Origin: an uncultured Lachnospiraceae bacterium
GTDB taxonomy: Bacteria > Bacillota > Clostridia > Lachnospirales > Lachnospiraceae
Assembly (NCBI GenBank): GCA_902781655.1
Contig: CACZJZ010000014.1
Location: 49,523-113,522, forward strand
Direction: 5' to 3'
DNA length: 64,000 nucleotides
Part shown: positions 1-8,302 of the stretch, in pieces
Position numbering within the stretch: the first letter of the stretch is position 1
Layout of the letters: each line of letters begins with the position of its first letter
Program-made: the position numbers and the translations under genes
The notes under the pieces: model-generated
Database searches by the model: none
What the model was told of the DNA's origin: nothing
What the model saw: the letters and a program-made list of their open reading frames with translations, nothing else

Positions 1-2
1 TC

Positions 3-164
3 CGGCCGAACCTCACCTTCCTCGCCAAGGGGGAACCGCAGCTGGAATACACCTTCCGCCCCGCGGGCGTGACGGAAAAGGATGAGGAGACACTCCTTGG
101 CACGACGGAGGACATTCTGGCGGCCATGGGGGAGTTTCTGAAGCGGGTACGCCCGGAGACATAA
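3..164 (+). CDS. C-terminal end of an unrecognised protein (5' truncated)
   Basis: An open frame enters from the left edge and ends at TAA 162-164, giving 53 residues (starts RPNLTFLAKG, ends KRVRPET). The tail is acidic and then basic, with no membrane segment or motif I can place. It is followed by the Pho-box region of the next gene, so it is likely the last gene of an upstream unit. Function unknown; the only support is codon-like composition and absence of stops. Confidence 0.5.
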   Translation, partial: RPNLTFLAKGEPQLEYTFRPAGVTEKDEETLLGTTEDILAAMGEFLKRVRPET

Positions 165-186
165 GGGCATGGGGCGGCGGTCTATC

Positions 187-227
187 TTTTACGTTCTGAT
201 TACAAACTTCTTACCTGACTGTGATAT
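187..227 (+). promoter_or_regulatory. Triple 11-bp-spaced Pho box upstream of the secreted phosphatase
   Basis: TTAC cores lie at 189-192, 200-203 and 211-214, exactly 11 bp apart (units TTTTAC, GATTAC, TCTTAC). PhoB/PhoP-type regulators are known to bind direct repeats with this helical spacing. A TGATAT that could serve as a weak -10 starts 8 nt after the last core. The same arrangement recurs before pstS, which makes chance unlikely. Confidence 0.7.
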
Positions 228-310
228 CAGGCATTCCGGAAATCCTCTAAGCTGTTTCTGATCACAGAGAAATGATGATGTGATGCAGAAAAATGAGGAG
301 GAATGAGTTT

Positions 311-1879
311 ATGAAAACAGGTATGAAGCGCGGTCTGATGACAGCAGTCTGCACCGGACTGGTGGCGGCGGCGATCCCAATGTCGGCGTTCGCCTCTACT
401 TCGCATTATGCGGACAGTAAGAAAATTGCCGGCGATGCGGCGTGGAGCGAGTGGAAGAAGGAATGGGAGACGGTTGCCACGGATTATACGAAGGTGGCCA
501 TCAATCCTGGCGCGGATGCGACAAAGCTGAACTTTACCTGGCAGACAAAGTCGGACAATACCACGCCGACTCCGATCGTGAAAATCGGTCTCTCCAAGAA
601 GAATCTCCGCGCTGTGCGCGGCACGACGACGAAGGTGGACACAAAATACACGAACGGCGTGCAGTATGTGACAAACCGTGTCACGGTGACCGGCCTTGTT
701 CCTGGCAACACCTACTACTATTGTGTTGTGAAGAACGGCGTGGACAGCGAGGTCCGCTCCTACACGCTGAGCAGCACGGATGACGTCAGGTTCCTGGTTG
801 TGGGCGATCCGCAGATCGGCGCCTCCAAGGGGCAGACGGTTGACGGCGCGGTCAATGCCGAGGACGGCGGCGCGGCGAACACGGCAGCCCGAAATGATTC
901 CTTCAGCTGGGACCGCACGCTGGATATTGCGTACGGGCAGAATCCGGATACGGATTTCATTGTTTCCTGCGGCGATCAGGTGAACAAGACCGGCAAGGTC
1001 AAGGAGGAGGAATTCGCGGGCTACCTCAATGCCAGCGCACTGGCCTATCTTCCGGTTGCCACGACCATCGGCAACCATGATTCCCTCACCGAGGATTATT
1101 CCAATCACTTCACTACGCCGAATGAGACCGGACTTGGAGAGACCAAGGCCGGCGGAGACTATTACTACAGCTACGGCGATATTCTCTTTATCTTCCTCAA
1201 TACCAACAACTATAATGCCGCAGAGCATAAGAAGGCGGTGGAGGAAGCGGTCGCTTCCAATCCGAAGGCAAAGTGGCGCATTGTCACGATTCATCAGGAC
1301 ATCTATGGCTCAGGTCTCGACCATTCTGATACGGACGGCATGATTCTCCGCACCCAGCTGACACCGATTTTTGACCAGTATGATATTGACGTGGTTCTGC
1401 AGGGACACGATCATACCTACAGCCGCTCCAAGATGCTCTATGGCGACGGACAGCAGCATGACAATTATGAGTTCCAGCTGAACGAGACCGGAGATGACTA
1501 CGACTGGGAGCACGCATTCGACAAGACAACCTCTCAAAAGATCGCGCTCTATCCGGAAGACAGCGACGCGCAGGCGCAGGCGGACCTCGAGGCGTTTCAT
1601 AAGGACAATGCCTGCTACACGATCGAGGACACCGAAGGAAACCAGGTTGTGAATCCGAAGGGCACACTTTACATCACCACGAACTCCGCGTCCGGTTCCA
1701 AGTACTATGAGCTTGCGAAGACGCAGCAGGATTACATTGCGAAGCGTTCCCAGAACTGGCTGCCGAGCTACAGCGTTGTGGACGTGAAGGGCGATCATCT
1801 GACCATCAGCACCTATCAGATCACAGACGACGGGCAGGTACAGCCGCTGGACGACGCGTTCACGATTGTCAAGAACTGA
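311..1879 (+). CDS. Secreted calcineurin-like metallophosphoesterase (purple acid phosphatase-like)
   Basis: Predicted to release phosphate from organic phosphoesters outside the cell. The start at ATG 311 follows a GAGGAG site and gives a classic signal peptide (MKTGMKRGLMTAVCTGLV then AAAIPMSAFAS), cleaved near residue 30. An Fn3-like N-terminal domain (about residues 55-155, ending VPGNTYYYCVV) is typical of purple acid phosphatases. The metal-site motifs follow: GDPQ with D166, CGDQ, GNHD at 254-257, TIHQD and GHDHTY from 365. No cell-wall anchor or C-terminal membrane segment is visible, so it is probably released. A triple Pho box lies upstream and the pst genes follow, which fits phosphate scavenging. 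The exact substrate cannot be read from sequence. Confidence 0.88.
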   Translation: MKTGMKRGLMTAVCTGLVAAAIPMSAFASTSHYADSKKIAGDAAWSEWKKEWETVATDYTKVAINPGADATKLNFTWQTKSDNTTPTPIVKIGLSKKNLRAVRGTTTKVDTKYTNGVQYVTNRVTVTGLVPGNTYYYCVVKNGVDSEVRSYTLSSTDDVRFLVVGDPQIGASKGQTVDGAVNAEDGGAANTAARNDSFSWDRTLDIAYGQNPDTDFIVSCGDQVNKTGKVKEEEFAGYLNASALAYLPVATTIGNHDSLTEDYSNHFTTPNETGLGETKAGGDYYYSYGDILFIFLNTNNYNAAEHKKAVEEAVASNPKAKWRIVTIHQDIYGSGLDHSDTDGMILRTQLTPIFDQYDIDVVLQGHDHTYSRSKMLYGDGQQHDNYEFQLNETGDDYDWEHAFDKTTSQKIALYPEDSDAQAQADLEAFHKDNACYTIEDTEGNQVVNPKGTLYITTNSASGSKYYELAKTQQDYIAKRSQNWLPSYSVVDVKGDHLTISTYQITDDGQVQPLDDAFTIVKN

Positions 1880-1912
1880 GATCGCCGCGGCAGGGCTGAT
1901 CTGTAGCAATCA

Positions 1913-1957
1913 GGAAGCTGCCCGCAGGAGCCGGAATGACTCCCGCGGGCAGCTTCC
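1913..1957 (+). terminator. Strong stem-loop after the phosphatase gene
   Basis: A perfect 13-bp stem (1913-1925 with 1945-1957, arm GGAAGCTGCCCGC) starts 33 nt after the stop codon. Its loop contains a further GGAG/CTCC pairing. No T-run follows, so it may be a termination or mRNA-stabilising hairpin rather than a textbook intrinsic terminator. Confidence 0.55.
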
Positions 1958-1980
1958 TCGTATCAGAGATTGCAGACGGA

Positions 1981-2006
1981 GACCTGCTGCCATGGGGCAG
2001 CAGGTC
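1981..2006 (+). other. Stem-loop in the leader of the yibE/F gene
   Basis: GACCTGCTGCC at 1981-1991 pairs perfectly with 1996-2006 around a 4-nt loop. It sits 30 nt before the ribosome binding site GGAGG (2037-2041). It could affect transcription into, or translation of, the next gene; role unknown. Confidence 0.4.
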
Positions 2007-2046
2007 ATGGTGCCGGAAAACACGGCACAAAATCCTGGAGGACTGC

Positions 2047-3162
2047 ATGAAACGAACAATAGTGCGGTGGGGCGTCCCGCTGCTGCTGATGGGATTCTTT
2101 ATGATCTGGGTTGTCTGGCTCAACCGGACAACAGAGAAGGTGCCGCTCGTCTCCACGGAGGGGCAGACCTTTGAGCACGGCGTGGTGACAGAGGTGCTCG
2201 AGGACAATGTGCAGGAGGATGGAACCAGAGTCGGGCAGCAGACAGTCCTGGTACACATGACGACCGGGGAGAAAAAGGGACAGGAGATACGGACAACCAG
2301 CTCCGCGGGATATCTGTTCGGTGCAGCCTGCAAGCCGGGCATGAAGGTCATTGTCATGCAGTCGGTCAGCGGAGATGAGGTGGTGTCCAGTGTTTACGCA
2401 AGGGACCGCGGAAACACCATCCTGCTGTTCGGCGCGCTGTACCTTGCCCTGATTGTGCTTGTGGGAGGCAAAAAGGGACTCAAGGCGTGCGCCGGTCTGG
2501 TCTTCACCTTCTTTGTGGTGATCTTCATGGTGACGCCGCTCATTTACCGCGGCATGTCGCCGTTTCTCGCCGCGATTCTCGCCTGTGCGGTCACAACGCT
2601 CGTCACGATGTACTTTATCGGCGGGCCGACGCGGAAGACCATGATTGCGACGGCGGGCACGGTGGTGGGCTGCGTCTGCGCCGGGCTGATGGCGTCCTTC
2701 TTCGGATACTGTACCGGTCTGTCCGGGTGGAATGTATCGAATATTGAGAGCCTGCTCGATCTCTGGTATACGGACAATATTCAGGTCGGCGGTCTGCTCT
2801 TTGCCGGGATTCTGATCGCCGCGCTGGGTGCGACAATGGATGTCGCCATGTCGACGTCGAGCGCCATGGAGGAGATTGTCCGGCAAAATCCGGCCATCAC
2901 GCAGCGGGATCTGTTCAAGGCAGGCATGCGCGTCGGGCGGGATATGATGGGGACGGACTCCAACACACTGATTCTGGCGTTCGCGGGGGAGAGCATCAGT
3001 ACTCTTCTGCTGGATTTTGCCTACGATCTGCCCTATGCGCAGATCATCAACTCCAATAACATCGGGCTGCAGATCATGCAGGGACTGTCGGGCAGCTTCG
3101 GCGTCATTCTGTGCGTGCCGGTGACCTGCCTGATTGCGTCTCTGTTTCTGGTGACGGAGTGA
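2047..3162 (+). CDS. YibE/F family polytopic membrane protein
   Basis: The start ATG 2047 follows GGAGG by 5 nt; a longer frame to 1936 lacks a ribosome site and runs into the upstream hairpins. The 371-residue product begins with a membrane anchor (VPLLLMGFFMIWVVWL) and an extracytoplasmic beta-rich region up to about residue 115, followed by roughly seven further hydrophobic segments. The stretch GATMDVAMSTSSAMEEI near residue 260 is the signature region of YibE/F proteins. Family function is not established; a transport role has been suggested. It lies between two Pho-box controlled genes but has no Pho box of its own that I can see, so co-regulation is possible only by read-through from the phosphatase gene past the hairpins. 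Confidence 0.85.
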   Translation: MKRTIVRWGVPLLLMGFFMIWVVWLNRTTEKVPLVSTEGQTFEHGVVTEVLEDNVQEDGTRVGQQTVLVHMTTGEKKGQEIRTTSSAGYLFGAACKPGMKVIVMQSVSGDEVVSSVYARDRGNTILLFGALYLALIVLVGGKKGLKACAGLVFTFFVVIFMVTPLIYRGMSPFLAAILACAVTTLVTMYFIGGPTRKTMIATAGTVVGCVCAGLMASFFGYCTGLSGWNVSNIESLLDLWYTDNIQVGGLLFAGILIAALGATMDVAMSTSSAMEEIVRQNPAITQRDLFKAGMRVGRDMMGTDSNTLILAFAGESISTLLLDFAYDLPYAQIINSNNIGLQIMQGLSGSFGVILCVPVTCLIASLFLVTE

Positions 3163-3174
3163 ACAGGAAGCTGA

Positions 3175-3215
3175 TCTTACATAATCTTTACGCAAGCTTT
3201 ACATACCCATGATTT
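3175..3215 (+). promoter_or_regulatory. Triple 11-bp-spaced Pho box upstream of pstS
   Basis: TTAC cores at 3177-3180, 3188-3191 and 3199-3202 are exactly 11 bp apart, with flanks ATCTTAC, ATCTTTAC and AGCTTTAC. A TGATTT starts 8 nt after the last core, the same offset as TGATAT in the phosphatase promoter. An alternative -10 is TAGAAT at 3236-3241. This is the expected architecture for PhoB/PhoP activation of the pst operon. Confidence 0.75.
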
Positions 3216-3310
3216 CGGGACTGAGCATCTTTCTTTAGAATCATCATCGTACAGGAAATGAGTACAGACGGATGGCGCGGGGAACGCGCCGACAACCAGG
3301 AGGAATTATT

Positions 3311-4285
3311 ATGAAAAATCAGTTCGTGAAGAAATTATCCGCGGTGTCCTCTGCGGCAGTCATGGCAGCTGCACTGCTTGCAGGCTGCGGCAGCTCTTCT
3401 CAGACGGCAGCCAGCACGGCTCCGGCCGCGGCATCCACCGAGGCAGCAGCAGAGACCGCTTCCAGCACCGCTGCCGAAGCATCCTCTGCGGCGTCGGTCA
3501 GCGGAGAGGTCACGGCGGCAGGTTCTTCTGCCCTGCTTCCTCTGGCACAGGCTGCGGCAGAGAGCTTTATGAAGGAGAATCCGGACTGCGTCGTCACAGT
3601 CAACGGCGGCGGCTCCGGAGAAGGACTCAAACAGGTTGCAGATGGTTCTGTCGATATCGGCAATTCGGATGTTTTCGCAGAAGAAAAGCTGGATGCCGAT
3701 GCGGCGGCCAAGCTGGTGGATCATGAGGTCTGCACGATCACGATGGCTCCGGTTGTCAATGCAAGCCTTGACATCGACAGTCTCACGACGGATCAGCTGA
3801 TCAGCATCTTTACCGGCAAGACCACGAACTGGAAGGATGTCGGCGGACCGGACGAGGATATCGTACTGGTGACAAGACCCAGCTCCTCCGGAACCCGCGC
3901 GCTGTTCAAGGAGTATGCGCTGAACGGCGAGGAAGAGGCGTCGAATGAGTCTCTTGAGACAGACGATTCCGGCACGCTGCTGCAGACCATCGAGCAGAAT
4001 GAAGGCGCAATCGGATATGTAGCCCTGTCCTATCTCGTGAATAATACGGATGTCAAGGCAGTCGGCATCGACGGTGTGGCACCGACGCTGGAGAATACCT
4101 ACAACGGCACCTACAAGGTCTGGGGCTATGAGCATATGTACACCAACGGCGAGGGTTCCGATGCGGCACAGGCGTTCATCAACTACATCTCCGGCGACGC
4201 ATTCGCAGACCAGCTGGAAGGCATGGGCTACGGTGTGGCTTCCAAGATGAGCGATGACGCGAAGAAGGCGCACGAAGCACAGTAA
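3311..4285 (+). CDS. pstS: Phosphate ABC transporter substrate-binding lipoprotein PstS
   Basis: High-affinity phosphate receptor of the Pst transporter on the outer face of the membrane. ATG 3311 follows AGGAGG (3299-3304). The signal peptide ends in the lipobox LLAGC with lipidated Cys26, followed by an Ala/Ser/Thr-rich linker to about residue 75. The mature domain starts with GEVTAAGSSALLPLAQ, and phosphate-binding segments include GGGSGEGLKQV and RPSSSGTRALF, as in PstS proteins. Length (324 residues) fits the family. It is first in pstS-pstC-pstA-pstB-phoU and is preceded by the triple Pho box. A hairpin between pstS and pstC probably raises pstS output relative to the membrane subunits. 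Confidence 0.96.
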   Translation: MKNQFVKKLSAVSSAAVMAAALLAGCGSSSQTAASTAPAAASTEAAAETASSTAAEASSAASVSGEVTAAGSSALLPLAQAAAESFMKENPDCVVTVNGGGSGEGLKQVADGSVDIGNSDVFAEEKLDADAAAKLVDHEVCTITMAPVVNASLDIDSLTTDQLISIFTGKTTNWKDVGGPDEDIVLVTRPSSSGTRALFKEYALNGEEEASNESLETDDSGTLLQTIEQNEGAIGYVALSYLVNNTDVKAVGIDGVAPTLENTYNGTYKVWGYEHMYTNGEGSDAAQAFINYISGDAFADQLEGMGYGVASKMSDDAKKAHEAQ

Positions 4286-4466
4286 AATAACCGGACAGAT
4301 TCCGGAAGCGGATGGCTGAGCGTCCCTTCCGGACCTTCATCCCGGGACGGCGGTGCCGGAACAGGGCGATCCGGAAAGGGAAAGGGGATCTGCAGGCATG
4401 TTCCGCAGATCGCAAAACGATACAACTCAGGAATAGATATGGAATCCACGATTCTGAATTTCGGTA

Positions 4467-4503
4467 CGCAGGCCGATGCTGCAGGGCACCGGCCTGCGGC
4501 TTT
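4467..4503 (+). terminator. Attenuator-like hairpin between pstS and pstC
   Basis: CGCAGGCCG (4467-4475) pairs with CGGCCTGCG (4490-4498) and is followed by GCTTTAAAAAG. A weaker inverted repeat TCCGGAAG/CTTCCGGA (4301-4308, 4326-4333) lies just after the pstS stop. Partial termination or mRNA protection here would explain excess PstS over the permease, a common arrangement in binding-protein operons. Confidence 0.5.
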
Positions 4504-4519
4504 AAAAAGAGAAGACAGT

Positions 4520-5455
4520 ATGTCAAACGTGCATGCTTCCAAGAAAACAAAAGGCTATTATTTCCGGAAGGAATACCTCGGGCGCGGTATTGCGACGGGC
4601 TGCGGTCTCTTCATTGTTGTTCTGACCCTGGCGATCGGCGTGTTTCTGCTGGTCAGAGGAACCGGGACCTTTACACGGTTCCACCATTCCATTCTGGAAT
4701 TTCTCTTTTCGTCGGACTGGTCGCCGGTCGATACGGCGACGGGCAGCGGCGGAGGGGTCGGCGCGGCGGTCTTCATCGCCGGTTCTCTCCTCACGTGCGG
4801 CCTTGCCCTGCTGATGATCACTCCGTTTTCCATCGGGGCGGCCATCTTCATGACGGAAATTGCGCCGAAGTCGGGGGAAAAAATCTTCCGGCCGGCGGTG
4901 GAAATTTTTGTCGGCATTCCATCTGTGGTATACGGCTGGATCGGCCTCACGGTTCTTGTTCCCTGGATCAAGAACGTGTTTCATCCCAAGATGGGCGGGT
5001 ACTCGGTTCTGGCGGCGAGCATCGTGCTTGCAGTCATGATCTTCCCCACCATCACTACGGTTGCGGCTGATGCAATCCGGAGCACGCCGGACGCATTCCG
5101 AAAGGCGGGCTACGGTCTCGGTTCCACCCGATGGCAGGTCATCTACCGCATTGTGCTCCCGGCTTCCCGGAGCGGCATCATGACGGGCATTATTCTGGGT
5201 CTGGCACGCGCCTTCGGAGAAGCCCTGGCAGTTGCCATGGTCATCGGCAAAACCAGAGCGTTCCCGAAGAATCTGCTCTCCCCGACCAACAATCTGACGG
5301 CGGAGATTGCGGCGGACATGGGCAACACGGCAAGCGGCGGCGAGGCAAACATGGCGCTCTGGACGATGGCGCTGCTGCTGTTCCTTATTTCGATGCTGTT
5401 TATCTTCCTGATTCATCTGATCTCCGGGAAGGGGATTTTGCAGGTGGAGAACTGA
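4520..5455 (+). CDS. pstC: Phosphate ABC transporter permease PstC
   Basis: Membrane subunit of the Pst importer. I place the start at ATG 4520 (MSNVHASKK) after GAGAAG; the frame is open further up to 4439, but that stretch overlaps the attenuator hairpin. The 311-residue product has about six hydrophobic segments, beginning with GCGLFIVVLTLAIGVFLLV. The IPSVVYGWIGL segment and the cytoplasmic loop GLARAFGEALAVAMVIG (EAA-type motif that docks on the ATPase) match PstC. It pairs with PstA encoded 40 nt downstream. Confidence 0.94.
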   Translation: MSNVHASKKTKGYYFRKEYLGRGIATGCGLFIVVLTLAIGVFLLVRGTGTFTRFHHSILEFLFSSDWSPVDTATGSGGGVGAAVFIAGSLLTCGLALLMITPFSIGAAIFMTEIAPKSGEKIFRPAVEIFVGIPSVVYGWIGLTVLVPWIKNVFHPKMGGYSVLAASIVLAVMIFPTITTVAADAIRSTPDAFRKAGYGLGSTRWQVIYRIVLPASRSGIMTGIILGLARAFGEALAVAMVIGKTRAFPKNLLSPTNNLTAEIAADMGNTASGGEANMALWTMALLLFLISMLFIFLIHLISGKGILQVEN

Positions 5456-5462
5456 AAGTCAG

Positions 5463-5483
5463 ATGCCGCACAAAACGCGGCAT
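5463..5483 (+). other. Small hairpin next to the pstA ribosome binding site
   Basis: ATGCCGC (5463-5469) pairs with GCGGCAT (5477-5483) immediately upstream of GGGGTG, the probable ribosome site of pstA. It may tune translation; no direct evidence. Confidence 0.35.
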
Positions 5484-5494
5484 GGGGTGTATGA

Positions 5495-6403
5495 ATGAAC
5501 GTGGCAGAGGCAAAAATGCAGGCGCGCATCCGCAGCGCCAGACGAACGGATGAGGTCATGACCGTCGTTTTCTATGCGGTGGGCGGATTTTTCCTTGTCC
5601 TGATCCTGATTCTTGCGGGATATATCATCATCAACGGACTGCGCAGCTATTATCCGGGCATCTTCGGAACCACCAGCAGCGGAATCGGGAATCAGCTTTT
5701 CAACACGGTTTATCTGGTGTTCTGGTCGCTCCTGATCAGCGTCCCGATCGGCGTACTGGCCGGTATCTATATGGCGGAGTACGCAAAGCCAAATAAGCTG
5801 ACAAAATTCCTTCGGATCAGTATCGAGTCGCTTTCCTCCCTGCCGTCGATCGTTGTCGGTCTGTTCGGCTATCTGGTCTTTATCCTGATGACCGGCGCCA
5901 AGTGGAATCTGATGGCCGGCGCGCTGGCAGTATCGATTCTGTCGCTGCCCTCCATCACGACGACAACAGAGGACGCGATGAAATCGCTTCCGAAGAGTTA
6001 CAAGGCAGGCAGCATGGCCCTCGGCGCCACGCACTGGACCACGATCATTAAGGTTTTGCTTCCGGCCTGCTTCCCTCGCATTATCACCGGTGTCATTCTG
6101 GCGGCCGGACGCGGATTCGGAGAAGCGGCGGCGCTGCTTTACACGGCGGGCCAGAGCACGGTCATCAATTGGAACAACTGGAATCTGACGAGCAAGACCT
6201 GCCCGCTCAATCCATTCCGGCCGGGCGAGACGCTTGCGCTCCATATCTGGGTTATGCGCACGGAGGGATCGCTGAATCCCAATTCCGAGAAGATCGCGAA
6301 CTTTTCCGCCGCGGTGCTGGTCATTATCGTGCTGCTGTTCTCACTGGCAGCCCGCATGATTACGAAGCACATCGGACGGAAAGCTGTAGGAGAGAAGGCG
6401 TGA
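5495..6403 (+). CDS. pstA: Phosphate ABC transporter permease PstA
   Basis: Second permease of the Pst importer, 302 residues. It starts at ATG 5495 after GGGGTG. Hydrophobic segments include VGGFFLVLILILAGYIIIN near residues 28-48, and the family stretch LSSLPSIVVGLFGYLVF is present. The EAA-type loop LAAGRGFGEAAALLYTAG near residue 205 contacts PstB. The last segment ends in a basic tail (MITKHIGRKAVGEKA). Gene order and spacing are those of a canonical pst operon. Confidence 0.94.
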   Translation: MNVAEAKMQARIRSARRTDEVMTVVFYAVGGFFLVLILILAGYIIINGLRSYYPGIFGTTSSGIGNQLFNTVYLVFWSLLISVPIGVLAGIYMAEYAKPNKLTKFLRISIESLSSLPSIVVGLFGYLVFILMTGAKWNLMAGALAVSILSLPSITTTTEDAMKSLPKSYKAGSMALGATHWTTIIKVLLPACFPRIITGVILAAGRGFGEAAALLYTAGQSTVINWNNWNLTSKTCPLNPFRPGETLALHIWVMRTEGSLNPNSEKIANFSAAVLVIIVLLFSLAARMITKHIGRKAVGEKA

Positions 6404-6433
6404 GCGACAGCGCCATAATGGAAGGTGCATTTT

Positions 6434-7198
6434 ATGAGTGAACAGGCAAAAACGAAAATATCTGTCCAGGATCTTCATCTGTATTACGGGCAGTTTCATG
6501 CGCTGAAGGGAATCACCATGGAGATCCCGGAGCATGAGATCACGGCGCTCATAGGGCCCTCCGGCTGCGGCAAGTCCACATTTCTAAAGACGCTGAACCG
6601 GATGAATGATCTCGAGCCGAATGTGCGGATCGAGGGAAGTGTCAGGCTCGACGGCGCTGACATTTATCAGGACATGGATGCCATCGAGCTTCGAAAGCGG
6701 GTCGGCATGGTCTTCCAGCAGCCGAATCCGTTTCCGAAGAGCATCTTCGAGAATGTCGTGTATGGACCCCGCATCAACGGAATCCGGAACAAAGCAGAGC
6801 TCGAGGAAATCTGTGAGCGCAGTCTCCGCCAGGCAGCTATCTGGGATGAACTCAAGGACCGCCTCGGCAAATCCGCGCTCGGACTCTCCGGAGGGCAGCA
6901 GCAGAGACTGTGTATCGCGAGAACCCTTGCAGTGGAACCCGACGTCATCCTGATGGATGAGCCGACCTCGGCGCTCGATCCCATCTCAACCGGCAAAATC
7001 GAGGAACTCGCCATGCAGCTCAAGAAGGATTACACGATTGTCATCGTGACACACAATATGCAGCAGGCGACCCGCGTCTCCGATCGGACAGCATTCTTCC
7101 TGCTGGGAGACTTGGTGGAATACGGAGATACGCAGGAGCTGTTCTCAAATCCGAAGGACGAGCGGACAGAGCGGTATATCACAGGAAGGTTTGGCTGA
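6434..7198 (+). CDS. pstB: Phosphate ABC transporter ATP-binding protein PstB
   Basis: ATPase that powers phosphate import. The ATG at 6434 lies 8 nt after GGAAGG; an in-frame GTG at 6425 is possible but too close to that site. The 254-residue protein has Walker [10 protein letters not shown] (41-49), Q-loop in [13 protein letters not shown], signature LSGGQQQRL, Walker [13 protein letters not shown] and the switch histidine in [14 protein letters not shown]. The N-PFPKSI segment after the Q-loop is typical of PstB. It is followed by a pair of double-hairpin repeats and then phoU. Confidence 0.96.
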   Translation: MSEQAKTKISVQDLHLYYGQFHALKGITMEIPEHEITALIGPSGCGKSTFLKTLNRMNDLEPNVRIEGSVRLDGADIYQDMDAIELRKRVGMVFQQPNPFPKSIFENVVYGPRINGIRNKAELEEICERSLRQAAIWDELKDRLGKSALGLSGGQQQRLCIARTLAVEPDVILMDEPTSALDPISTGKIEELAMQLKKDYTIVIVTHNMQQATRVSDRTAFFLLGDLVEYGDTQELFSNPKDERTERYITGRFG

Positions 7199-7250
7199 CG
7201 GGAAGCAAATGCGTAGCATTTGCTTCGCAAGCTGCTTTGCAGCTTGCAGG
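7199..7250. repeat. Double-hairpin intergenic repeat, copy 1
   Basis: A 52-bp unit that contains two perfect hairpins: GAAGCAAATGC-GTA-GCATTTGCTTC and GCAAGCTGC-TTT-GCAGCTTGC. It begins right after the pstB stop codon and is repeated without change 72 bp further on. It resembles REP/BIME-type mRNA-stabilising or termination elements in form, but I recognise no named family. Confidence 0.85.
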
Positions 7251-7270
7251 TTAAATAAGACGGTGGCGTT

Positions 7271-7322
7271 CGGGAAGCAAATGCGTAGCATTTGCTTCGC
7301 AAGCTGCTTTGCAGCTTGCAGG
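7271..7322. repeat. Double-hairpin intergenic repeat, copy 2
   Basis: Identical 52-bp copy of the unit at 7199-7250, separated from it by 20 bp of unrelated sequence. It ends 43 bp before the phoU start. Together the two copies place four stable hairpins between pstB and phoU. Confidence 0.85.
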
Positions 7323-7364
7323 GTAAGCGAGGCAGACTGACAATTCCTAGTGAGGGATGAGGGA

Positions 7365-8057
7365 ATGAAGACGAGAAGCGCATATCTGGAAGAATTACAG
7401 AAAATTAACAGCCGGGTCAATCAGATGGGATCTGAGGCAAAGCTGCAGATCGACAAGACGATCATGGCATTTGACACGATCTCTGTGCCGCTCTGCAATG
7501 AGATACTGAAATGGGACGATCATATCGACCGCATGGAGGAGGATATCGAGCAGGCGTGCATCAATATCGTGGTCAGGGAAGCGCCGGTAGCCTCCGACTG
7601 GCGGCGGATCGCGTCGTTTATGCGGATGATCAGCGACATTGAGCGGATCGCGGATAACTGCTGCGATATTGCGGAGTATATCAAGAAGCTGGCCGGAGAG
7701 GATGAGGCCGAGGTGCCGGAGCACCTGGGTGATATGTTCCGCACCATGCGGCAGATGGTGAACGACACCGTTGATGCCTTTGACACGGGGGATCTCGACA
7801 AGGCCAATGCGGTGATTGACGCGGACGAGACCGTGGACGGCTATTTTATCCGTATCCGTGAAGAAATCGAGGACGAGATCCGTAAAAGCCCGGCGAAGGT
7901 AGCTCAGTATCTGGACTACTTCATGATCAGCAAGTACATTGAGCGCATGGCGGATCACTCGACGAGCGTGGCGAGCTGGATGACCTTCATTGTCAAGGGC
8001 GACCTCAAAATGTACTTTACCGACCGTTATCACAAGGCCGGTGAGGAGAACGCGTAG
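7365..8057 (+). CDS. phoU: Phosphate signalling protein PhoU
   Basis: Negative modulator of Pst transport and PhoR signalling in the cytoplasm. I choose ATG 7365, placed 8 nt after GAGGG; a GTG at 7350 is the upstream alternative. The 230-residue protein shows two three-helix PhoU repeats. Each carries the acidic metal-site motif: ERIADNCCDIAEYI near residue 95 and ERMADHSTSVASWM near residue 200. Length and pst context fit PhoU. The four upstream hairpins could lower its expression relative to pstB. Confidence 0.93.
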   Translation: MKTRSAYLEELQKINSRVNQMGSEAKLQIDKTIMAFDTISVPLCNEILKWDDHIDRMEEDIEQACINIVVREAPVASDWRRIASFMRMISDIERIADNCCDIAEYIKKLAGEDEAEVPEHLGDMFRTMRQMVNDTVDAFDTGDLDKANAVIDADETVDGYFIRIREEIEDEIRKSPAKVAQYLDYFMISKYIERMADHSTSVASWMTFIVKGDLKMYFTDRYHKAGEENA

Positions 8058-8152
8058 ACAGCTGCATTTTCTCACCATAGATGTCGCATGGGATAGAATC
8101 TGACCGGCGCAAGGAGAAGGCGCACTGAGCCGCTCCCCCTCCCAAGGGTTGA

Positions 8153-8181
8153 TTGTCAAAATTCATTCGATAGGATACACT
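8153..8181 (+). promoter_or_regulatory. Sigma-A-type promoter for the Na+/phosphate cotransporter gene
   Basis: TTGTCA (8153-8158), a 17-bp spacer, then TACACT (8176-8181), about 120 nt before the ATG at 8303. No 11-bp TTAC repeats are seen here, so this promoter may not answer directly to PhoB. Confidence 0.5.
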
Positions 8182-8302
8182 AAAATCTGTATGGGAAAAG
8201 AAGCTCCGGACCGCGCGGAATATGCGGCCGGTGCTGTGCAGACGCAGCTCCCTGCGGCGGTTCCGGCGCGGGGAGGGCGGAATTCCGAAGAGTGGATGCG
8301 CA

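Noticed and set aside
227-1294. 355-codon minus-strand frame opposite the phosphatase gene
   Set aside because: Shadow frame; the plus strand has signal peptide, catalytic motifs and ribosome site.
7199-7322. CRISPR array
   Set aside because: Only two copies, each self-complementary over its whole length, with a 20-bp gap; no cas genes in the window.
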